Below, one piece after another: positions 6,564 to 11,460 of a stretch of 11,460 nt of DNA (the first letter of the stretch is position 1; each line of letters opens with the position of its first letter). The notes under the pieces were generated by a model that was given only the letters and a program-made list of their open reading frames with translations, was not told the origin of the DNA and did not search any database. The DNA is from Deltaproteobacteria bacterium. GTDB lineage: Bacteria > Desulfobacterota > Desulfobacteria > Desulfobacterales > JAFDCJ01. The translations under genes were made by a program, and so were the position numbers. The stretch covers positions 1 to 11,460 of the forward strand of contig JAJRVC010000583.1 of the NCBI GenBank assembly GCA_024277475.1. The letters run 5' to 3'.

Positions 6564-7409
6564 ATGAACAAAGATCAATATCATCACCTGCTTAGATCCG
6601 AGTTCGGTTATCAGACGTCGCCCGGGCAAAGCGTTCCGGGAAACTATTTTCCGGGGTGGCTGAATTTCATCTATTACCTCCGTCTGGTTTCAACTCTCAC
6701 CCATGCCGGCATTGTCGGGCGTCAAGGCGATCTTGATGATGAAAAATGGGCCTGGTTTTCACATAAAATTGTTCAGGTCGTTGAATCCGTCGGCGGCAAA
6801 GTTAATATTTCCGGCCTGGAAGCGATCTCTAATCAACCCGGACCGGTGGTGTACATCGCCAATCATATGAGCCTTCTTGAAACCCTTATTCTTCCCGGCA
6901 TCGCTTTGGCGTTTAACAGGGTTACCTTTGTCATCAAAGAGGAACTGCGTCACTATCCGATTATCAGGCACATTATGATAGCGCTGAAGCTGATTGCGGT
7001 ATCACGGCAGAGCCCCCGCGACGATCTGAAAGTGGTTATGCGCGAGGGCAGTAAATTTATTTCAAACGGCGGCTCTGTTATCATATTTCCCCAGGCCACC
7101 CGGAGTGTTGGGTTTGATGTCGAAGGTTTCAATACATTGGGGGTCAAGCTGGCATCCAGAAACGGCGTTCCCGTGGTTCCGGTGGCCATTAAAACGGATT
7201 TTCAGCGTAACGGGAAATGGATTAAGGACATGGGGCCTATCGATCCACACAAAATGCTGTATTTTAAATTCGGCGAACCGCTGACTGTGGAGGGCAAGGG
7301 GCGGCAGACACATCAACACGTCATTGAGTTTATTATTCAAAATTTGCTCGCTTGGGGCGGCAAAGTGAAGAAGAATTCGGAAGTGGGAACGCGGAATTCG
7401 GAAAGTTAG
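6564..7409 (+). CDS. PlsC-like lysophospholipid/glycerolipid acyltransferase, variant motifs
   Basis: A member of the LPLAT superfamily that would move an acyl chain onto a lysolipid at the inner membrane. The start is ATG 6564, with AGGAG at 6553-6557 and a 6-base spacer; an upstream GTG at 6528 has no ribosome site. Motif I reads NHMSLLE, an HX4E (H101, E106) in place of the usual HX4D. Motif III reads FPQATRS (Q177, A178) in place of FPEGTRS. Motif IV is VPVVPVAIK. I recall FPQ-T-TR variants as a recognisable deltaproteobacterial subfamily, so this is probably active rather than decayed. The last dozen residues are encoded by a short DNA repeat. It shares the fabF promoter and would use its products. 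The exact acyl acceptor is unknown. Confidence 0.88.
   Translation: MNKDQYHHLLRSEFGYQTSPGQSVPGNYFPGWLNFIYYLRLVSTLTHAGIVGRQGDLDDEKWAWFSHKIVQVVESVGGKVNISGLEAISNQPGPVVYIANHMSLLETLILPGIALAFNRVTFVIKEELRHYPIIRHIMIALKLIAVSRQSPRDDLKVVMREGSKFISNGGSVIIFPQATRSVGFDVEGFNTLGVKLASRNGVPVVPVAIKTDFQRNGKWIKDMGPIDPHKMLYFKFGEPLTVEGKGRQTHQHVIEFIIQNLLAWGGKVKKNSEVGTRNSES
7373..7403 (+). repeat. GAATTCGGAA direct repeat in acyltransferase 3' end
   Basis: The 10-base unit occurs at 7373-7382 and 7394-7403. The 21-base period keeps the reading frame, so Asn-Ser-Glu is encoded twice at the C terminus. A related TTCGGATTTCGG stretch lies in the gap near 2769-2780. Confidence 0.6.
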
Positions 7410-7421
7410 GAATGCAAAATG

Positions 7422-7480
7422 ATATCGAATAGGGCAAGACGAATTGGGCTTTGATTCTTTTCCCATTCAGCATTCGATGT
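7422..7480. repeat. imperfect inverted repeat after the acyltransferase gene
   Basis: ATCGAAT at 7424-7430 is complementary to ATTCGAT at 7472-7478. Inside it GGGCAAGA (7432-7439) and a TTCTTTTCCC stretch (7455-7464) pair further, leaving a bulge on the 3' arm. Without a clean T-tract it is only a weak terminator candidate; it may be a dispersed intergenic repeat. Confidence 0.4.
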
Positions 7481-7528
7481 TGGGCGATTATCTTTTAATC
7501 TACCCGTCTCCGCTGCAAAACAGAAATA

Positions 7529-7630
7529 GCGATCACCTGTCATCTCTACCCGGCCCGTTGCTCTACCCTGGGAGCGTAGTTATTTAGGGGACGATGGAAA
7601 TCGAGCTGGAGGCCGGGGTAAATAGATCGC
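7529..7630. other. nested inverted structure, possible structured RNA or small mobile repeat
   Basis: GCGATC 7529-7534 pairs with GATCGC 7625-7630. Inside, TACCCGGCC 7547-7555 pairs with GGCCGGGGTA 7611-7620 with one bulged base. Two hairpins lie within that: GCTC 7560-7563 with GAGC 7572-7575, and CGAT 7592-7595 with ATCG 7600-7603 around a GGAA (GNRA-type) tetraloop. This is a multi-branched fold readable by eye. It lies upstream of the candidate trkA promoter, so it would not be part of that transcript. Confidence 0.35.
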
Positions 7631-7724
7631 AAATGATTAATATCATACCTATTATCCCAACATATCAGCAATTCACCAATCCAATTGGGATGAAATCCCC
7701 AAATTGATCCCGCTATTCAGGCAA

Positions 7725-7753
7725 TTGACATGAGGTTTTGTCTGTAGTAAATG
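7725..7753 (+). promoter_or_regulatory. candidate promoter for trkA-trkH
   Basis: A perfect TTGACA at 7725-7730 is followed after 17 bases by TAAATG at 7748-7753, a poor -10 box. It would give a leader of about 55 bases before the trkA start. Confidence 0.4.
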
Positions 7754-7816
7754 CTAATCCGTAAATAGTCAATCATCAATCGGCCTCTGGCACCATGAAA
7801 GCGGGGAGCTAAATCA

Positions 7817-9181
7817 TTGAAAATCGTTATCGTCGGTGCAGGTGAGGTTGGTTTTCATATCGCCAACCATCTGTCACTGGAAAATAAAGAAGTTGTGGTC
7901 ATCGACAAAAATGCCGATGCCATTCGGCGGGTGTCCGACAATCTGGACGTGCAGGTGGTTCAGGGCTCGGGCAGCAGTCCGGTGGTTTTGGAAGAGGCCG
8001 GCATTGGCAATGCGGAGGTCATTCTTGCCGTCACCGACAGCGACGAAGCCAATCTGGTGGCCTGTCTGGTGGCCAATATGCTGTCACCCTCCACCAAAAA
8101 ACTGGCTCGGGTGCGCGATGGCGATTTTGATAAATACCACGATCATTTTCGTGACAATGCACCCCACATCGACACCATCATTAATCCTGAGATCGAAGTG
8201 GTCAAGACGATTGAAAGCATGATGAGTGTGCCGGGAGCGGCGGATGTGGGCGAGTTTGCCGGCGGCCGCATAAAATTTATCGGTATTTATCTGGATAAAA
8301 ATTCACGCCTGGCCGGTGTGAAACTTGCCGAGATACCGCACAAAATAACCGATGTCAGACTGCTTATCGCCGCTGTGGTGCGTGAGGAAGAATTGATTAT
8401 ACCCAGGGGAAATGACTACCTGATGCCCGGCGACCTGGTCTATTTTATCAGCGAGGAAGATAAGCTGCAGGAAACTCTGGCGATTTTTGACAAATATGAT
8501 CAACCTCTGAAGCGGGCGCTGATAATCGGCGGTGGAAATATCGGATTCCGTCTGGCCAGAAGCCTGGAAAAAAATAGTATTTATTGCAAGATCATCGAAC
8601 ATAATCCCGACCGTTGCGCCGAAATTGCCGAAGGGTTAAGCCGGACAGTCGTGCTTTGCGGTGATGGATCTGACCAGGTCCTTTTAGCTGAAGAAAATAT
8701 TCAGGATATCGATGTGGTCATTACGTTGACCAGCAATGAAGAGACGAATATACTGGCTTCACTTTTAGCGACGCGCATGGGTGCCAAAAAATCCATCACC
8801 AAGATCAGCCGGTTCAGCTATTTTCCGTTAATGAAAACCATCGGCATCGAGCAGGTGGTCAGCACCCGGCTTTCGGCGATCAACACGCTTTTGCAGCACA
8901 TCCGCAGGGGCAAGGTACTTTCAGCCATTTCCATTAAAGGAGAGCAGGCGGAGGTCATGGAGGCCCTGGCGCTTGAAACATCGGAGATCGTGGACAGGCC
9001 CCTCAAACAGATTTCCTTCCCCAAAGGGGCCATAGTGGCCGGTATCATCCGACAAGATGACATCATCATACCGACCGGCGACAGTATCATCCGGCCGGAG
9101 GACCGCGTCATCATTTTTGCGCGCAGACAGGCGATACCTAAGGTTGAAAAAATTCTTTCCGTCAAACTGGAGTATTTTTAG
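7817..9181 (+). CDS. trkA: Trk system potassium uptake regulatory protein TrkA
   Basis: TrkA is the cytoplasmic, nucleotide-binding RCK subunit that gates the TrkH potassium channel. The 454-residue protein shows the full duplicated layout: RCK_N, TrkA_C, RCK_N, TrkA_C. The first Rossmann motif is GAGEVG (G7, G9, G12) with Asp30 at the end of strand 2. The second is GGGNIG (G238, G240, G243) with Glu261 in the equivalent place. TrkA_C segments with PRG.D...PGDLVYF and PTGDSIIRPEDRVIIF wording follow each. TTG 7817 is chosen because GGGGAG at 7803-7808 lies 8 bases upstream and the N terminus MKIVIVGAGEVG is standard. Its stop abuts the trkH start, so the two are made in one operon. Length and motifs show no damage. 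Confidence 0.97.
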   Translation: MKIVIVGAGEVGFHIANHLSLENKEVVVIDKNADAIRRVSDNLDVQVVQGSGSSPVVLEEAGIGNAEVILAVTDSDEANLVACLVANMLSPSTKKLARVRDGDFDKYHDHFRDNAPHIDTIINPEIEVVKTIESMMSVPGAADVGEFAGGRIKFIGIYLDKNSRLAGVKLAEIPHKITDVRLLIAAVVREEELIIPRGNDYLMPGDLVYFISEEDKLQETLAIFDKYDQPLKRALIIGGGNIGFRLARSLEKNSIYCKIIEHNPDRCAEIAEGLSRTVVLCGDGSDQVLLAEENIQDIDVVITLTSNEETNILASLLATRMGAKKSITKISRFSYFPLMKTIGIEQVVSTRLSAINTLLQHIRRGKVLSAISIKGEQAEVMEALALETSEIVDRPLKQISFPKGAIVAGIIRQDDIIIPTGDSIIRPEDRVIIFARRQAIPKVEKILSVKLEYF

Positions 9182-10630
9182 ATGCGCTGGCGGTTTATCC
9201 TGAATATTCTCGGGGTATTGTTGTTTTTTTTTGGACTGACCATGATTTTTCCCCTGTTGGTCGGGCTCTATTACCAGGATCAGAGCCTGATTCCCCTCTT
9301 AGAATCCATGGCAATCACCGTAGTTGCCGGATCAACACTCTATTTTATTTTTCGCAAGGCCAAGGCAGAAGTCATCAATCAGCGTGAAGGCATGGCGATT
9401 GTGGCGGTGGGGTGGACCGTCGTTGGCTTGTTTGGAGCACTGCCGTTTTATCTGGGGGATGGCTATTTTACGTTCACAGACGCAGTTTTTGAATCTGTTT
9501 CAGGATTTACCACTACGGGAGCTTCCATTCTGACCAATATTGAGGCCCTGTCAAAGGGGCTTCTTTTCTGGCGCAGTTTTATCCAGTGGCTGGGCGGTAT
9601 GGGTATCATTGTGCTGTCGGTGGCAATTCTTCCTTTTCTGGGTGTCGGCGGCATGCAGCTTTACAAGGCGGAAGTGCCCAGTCCCGTTCCTGATAAGCTT
9701 AAACCCCGTATCCGTGATACGGCCATGATCCTGTGGAAAGTTTATGTGCTTATTTCGCTGGCCCAGGTCCTTTTACTCACGCTCGGCGGCATGAGCCTGT
9801 ATGATGCCCTTTGTCATACCTTCACCACCATGCCCACCGGTGGTTTTTCTACAAAAAACTCCTCCGTTGCGTATTTCGACAGTGTTTATTTTGATTGCGT
9901 GTTCATATTCTTCATGCTGCTGGCAGGTATTAATTTTTCACTTCACTATCAGATGCTGCGGGGGAAAACCCTGGCATTCTGGCAGGATTCCGAATGCCGG
10001 TTCTTCATTGGAGCGGTTGTCCTGATTACTTCGGTGGTGAGCCTGGATATTTTTGGAAGCGTGTATGAAACTATCGGTGAGGCGTTACGATACGGCGCAT
10101 TTCAGGTGGTGTCCATTGTTACCACCACCGGTTTTGCCACTGCAGATTACGAAAAATGGCCAGCCATGTCCCAGCTTATTTTGCTATTGTGCATGTTTCT
10201 GGGGGCGTCGGCCGGTTCCACCGGCGGCGGTATGAAATGCCTGCGGATCATGCTTTGCTTTAAATACTGTTATAAAGAGCTGTTCTCACTGATTCATCCC
10301 CATGCGGTGTCCCATATCAAAATCAGCGGCAAACCGGTGCCGGATGATATCATGCGCAGTGTCCTTGGGTTTTTGGCTCTCTATGTGGGCCTTTTTTCCC
10401 TGAGCGCGGTGTTGCTGGCGGGTTTGGGAGTTGATTTTACCACTTCTTTTGCAGCCGTTGCAGCTACCATCGGCAATATCGGGCCCGGATTCGGCATGGT
10501 CGGACCGGTGGAAAATTATGCTTTGATACCTTTTCTTGGGAAGTGGTTGCTGGTCTGGTGTATGTTATTGGGAAGGCTGGAGATATTTACCGTGATTATC
10601 CTGGTTGTTCCGGAATTTTGGCGAAAATAA
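9182..10630 (+). CDS. trkH: Trk-type potassium transporter channel subunit TrkH
   Basis: TrkH is the inner-membrane ion-conducting subunit, built from four repeated membrane-pore-membrane units plus extra helices. All four selectivity-filter segments are visible: SGFTTTGAS (107-115), MPTGGFS (217-223), TTTGFAT (314-320) and NIGPGFG (432-438). The STGGGMKCLR segment (346-355) belongs to the family's intramembrane gating region. Length is 482 residues, normal for TrkH. ATG follows the trkA stop with no gap. GGAG at 9169-9172 inside trkA, 9 bases upstream, serves as ribosome site, so translation is probably coupled and subunit ratio controlled that way. No terminator is seen before the tRNA promoter that follows. 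Confidence 0.97.
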   Translation: MRWRFILNILGVLLFFFGLTMIFPLLVGLYYQDQSLIPLLESMAITVVAGSTLYFIFRKAKAEVINQREGMAIVAVGWTVVGLFGALPFYLGDGYFTFTDAVFESVSGFTTTGASILTNIEALSKGLLFWRSFIQWLGGMGIIVLSVAILPFLGVGGMQLYKAEVPSPVPDKLKPRIRDTAMILWKVYVLISLAQVLLLTLGGMSLYDALCHTFTTMPTGGFSTKNSSVAYFDSVYFDCVFIFFMLLAGINFSLHYQMLRGKTLAFWQDSECRFFIGAVVLITSVVSLDIFGSVYETIGEALRYGAFQVVSIVTTTGFATADYEKWPAMSQLILLLCMFLGASAGSTGGGMKCLRIMLCFKYCYKELFSLIHPHAVSHIKISGKPVPDDIMRSVLGFLALYVGLFSLSAVLLAGLGVDFTTSFAAVAATIGNIGPGFGMVGPVENYALIPFLGKWLLVWCMLLGRLEIFTVIILVVPEFWRK

Positions 10631-10651
10631 TCAAAATATTTACTATTTTTA

Positions 10652-10680
10652 TTGACATTAATAAAGAATGGAATTAGTTA
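10652..10680 (+). promoter_or_regulatory. candidate promoter for the tRNA-Lys/tRNA-Glu transcript
   Basis: A perfect TTGACA at 10652-10657 stands in AT-rich DNA, with TAGTTA at 10675-10680 after 17 bases (poor -10 match). Transcription would start a few bases before tRNA-Lys at 10694. Confidence 0.45.
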
Positions 10681-10693
10681 CTGGGTTTTCAAC

Positions 10694-10769
10694 GGGCCGT
10701 TAACTCAGTCGGTAGAGTATCTGCCTTTTAAGCAGAGAGTCGCTGGTTCGAGCCCAGCACGGCCCACCA
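10694..10769 (+). tRNA. tRNA-Lys(UUU)
   Basis: A complete cloverleaf can be drawn. Acceptor GGGCCGT pairs with ACGGCCC (10759-10765); the D stem is ACTC/GAGT; the anticodon stem is TCTGC/GCAGA with loop CTTTTAA, giving anticodon TTT at 10727-10729. The variable loop is GAGTC, and the T stem is GCTGG/CCAGC with loop TTCGAGC. Discriminator A is followed by an encoded CCA at 10767-10769. U34, U36 and A37 are in place for the modifications made by MnmA and MtaB. Confidence 0.98.
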
Positions 10770-10782
10770 TTAAGATGAACTG

Positions 10783-10852
10783 GCGTATAGCACCAAGCGC
10801 AGAGGGGGTATGTCCGGCCACTCTTTATTACGCCATGCGCTTTGTCTATGCG
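10783..10852 (+). other. long imperfect hairpin between the tRNA genes
   Basis: CGTATAG at 10784-10790 pairs with CTATGCG at 10846-10852 (one G-U), and AAGCGCA at 10795-10801 pairs with TGCGCTT at 10836-10842, with a small internal loop between them. AGAG 10801-10804 / CTCT 10821-10824 can form inside the loop. A competing 7-pair helix, TGGCGTA 10781-10787 with TACGCCA 10829-10835, is also possible. It may act in processing of the tRNA precursor or be decayed sequence. Confidence 0.4.
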
Positions 10853-10861
10853 AAAAACCTG

Positions 10862-10940
10862 TGTCCCAGCGTTTATCCTGGTCGAGGACATCCCGTGTAT
10901 TTAAGCGGGGCAACAGCGGATCGGAAGCCGACTGGGGCAG
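10862..10940 (+). pseudogene. decayed tRNA-Glu-like gene
   Basis: A tRNA-like layout aligned to the intact tRNA-Glu 100 bases downstream. The D arm 10871-10889 matches 16 of 19 bases of 10973-10991, and GGCAACAG (10909-10916) is shared at the anticodon-variable junction. Acceptor-like TGTCCCA 10862-10868 pairs with TGGGGCA 10933-10939 over 7 pairs (one G-U). The anticodon arm is 20 bases instead of 17 (stem TCCCG/CGGGG, 10-base loop), the T arm cannot form five pairs, and no CCA is encoded. It therefore looks non-functional as an elongator tRNA. Confidence 0.6.
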
Positions 10941-10963
10941 AAAACACACTAAAATTTACTTAC

Positions 10964-11041
10964 GTCCCCATCGTCTAGCCTGGTCCAGGACACCGGCCTT
11001 TCACGCCGGCAACAGGGGTTCAAATCCCCTTGGGGACGCCA
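10964..11041 (+). tRNA. tRNA-Glu(UUC)
   Basis: A complete cloverleaf can be drawn. Acceptor GTCCCCA pairs with TGGGGAC (11031-11037); the D stem is GTCT/GGAC; the anticodon stem is CCGGC/GCCGG with loop CTTTCAC, giving anticodon TTC at 11000-11002. The T stem is AGGGG/CCCCT with loop TTCAAAT. Discriminator G is followed by an encoded CCA at 11039-11041. Its 3' end faces the C-terminal end of an integrase gene 16 bases away, the usual layout at a tRNA attachment site. Confidence 0.98.
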
Positions 11042-11051
11042 CAATAATATC

Positions 11052-11087
11052 AAGGGGTTAGCGGTTTTCATCGCTAACCTCTTTTTT
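11052..11087 (+). terminator. intrinsic terminator of the tRNA transcript
   Basis: GGTTAGCG (11056-11063) pairs with CGCTAACC (11072-11079) around an 8-base loop. Four more pairs, one G-U, extend it to about 12, and TCTTTTTTATTTT follows at once. It is a strong plus-strand terminator 10 bases after tRNA-Glu. The integrase stop codon lies inside the left arm. Confidence 0.9.
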
Positions 11088-11460
11088 ATTTTCGGGTACC
11101 GTTTCGGGTACCAAGGCTTCAGAAATTTTTTCCATAAATACCTTTTGCCCCTGGTGAATATCTCCTAAATATCGGTCTGTAGTAGTTGGCTTCGAGTGTC
11201 CGAGGATGAGCTGTATCTGTTTTAGCGGTACATTTTTGCTGTCCAACACGGACGCGACAAAGTGCCGCAGAGCATGAAAACCGAATTTGCGAATATCGGC
11301 CCTCTTACAGAGCCCCGCCATAAATCGCCTTCGTGCTTTATAGGGTTTTCCGTAATGCGGGCCTTTTTGATCATCGACAAAAACATAAGGGCTTCTTTTA
11401 AATTTCCGGTTCTCCCATTGCCACCAAAGAGATTTATAAAGATCATCCGACATATCAATC
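11058..11460 (-). CDS. tyrosine recombinase/integrase, C-terminal part (runs off window)
   Basis: The gene enters from the right edge, and the frame is open before the internal ATG at 11453, so the N-terminal DNA-binding and core domains lie outside. It would excise or insert an element by strand exchange. The visible catalytic part has FHALRH (His and Arg of the box II HxxR, near 11262-11276), LILGHS, and TTTDRYL with the nucleophile Tyr at codon 11171-11169, each in the usual order. The first catalytic Arg lies outside. The last 36 residues form a charged tail, including a VPET/VPEN duplication from a 12-base DNA repeat. The stop codon falls inside the tRNA terminator stem. Transcription points toward tRNA-Glu, typical of tRNA-integrating phages and genomic islands. 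The element itself must extend to the right. Confidence 0.93.
   Translation of the reverse strand, partial: IDMSDDLYKSLWWQWENRKFKRSPYVFVDDQKGPHYGKPYKARRRFMAGLCKRADIRKFGFHALRHFVASVLDSKNVPLKQIQLILGHSKPTTTDRYLGDIHQGQKVFMEKISEALVPETVPENKKEVSDENR
11090..11112. repeat. tandem 11-base repeat at integrase 3' end
   Basis: TTTCGGGTACC occurs at 11090-11100 and again at 11102-11112, a 12-base period that keeps the integrase frame. Each copy contains the palindrome GGTACC. It lies just right of the tRNA terminator and could be a simple duplication or an arm-type recombinase site. Confidence 0.7.

Larger units (their letters stand above)
7410..7816. other. 407-base gap between acyltransferase and trkA
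   Basis: No gene is visible. It holds an imperfect inverted repeat (7422-7480) that may end the fabF operon transcript, a nested inverted structure (7529-7630), an AT-rich stretch with a small AATTGGGA/TCCCCAAATT dyad near 7683-7705, and a candidate promoter (7725-7753). Confidence 0.6.

Noticed and set aside
10652..10978. Open frame across tRNA-Lys and the tRNA spacer
   Set aside because: It translates tRNA sequence. The cloverleaf is unambiguous, so the frame is a by-product.

Overview
The window looks like a chromosomal segment of a sulfate-reducing-type deltaproteobacterium (Desulfobacterota, probably Desulfobacterales). This is inferred from protein style, TTG starts behind strong GGAG sites, the FPQ-type acyltransferase and short dispersed intergenic repeats; nothing in the window proves the taxon. 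Most of it is housekeeping DNA. The right end enters a mobile element.

Left block (1-2641, all +): the C-terminal half of the tRNA 2-thiouridylase MnmA, the tRNA methylthiotransferase MtaB, and a cytosolic cyclophilin. Next is about 600 bases without a convincing gene (2642-3236) that holds several consecutive stem-loops and may encode a structured RNA. An AT-rich accessory stretch follows (3237-4780). It has a STAS-like small protein, a single-helix membrane peptide overlapping or abutting a membrane-anchored protein with a winged-helix-like C terminus, and a 61-residue conserved-looking protein on the minus strand. None of these four has a function I can name.

Middle block (4781-7409): a gene-poor stretch ends in a good sigma70-type promoter driving fabF (beta-ketoacyl-ACP synthase II, full Cys-His-His triad) and a PlsC-like acyltransferase with altered motifs. 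The two genes form a short lipid operon. A further gene-poor stretch (7410-7816) carries inverted repeats. One is a 102-base nested structure with a GNRA-capped hairpin, upstream of trkA.

Right block (7817-11460): trkA and trkH, directly abutting, encode the regulatory and channel subunits of a Trk/Ktr potassium uptake system. A tRNA promoter, tRNA-Lys(UUU), a decayed tRNA-Glu-like copy, tRNA-Glu(UUC) and a strong intrinsic terminator follow. A tyrosine recombinase gene runs in from the right edge on the minus strand and ends inside that terminator, marking tRNA-Glu as the likely attachment site of an integrated element lying to the right.

No CRISPR array, toxin-antitoxin pair or recognisable defence system is visible. 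The best leads are the tRNA-Glu/pseudo-tRNA/integrase junction, the two structured intergenic regions, and the small STAS/membrane/winged-helix gene group.
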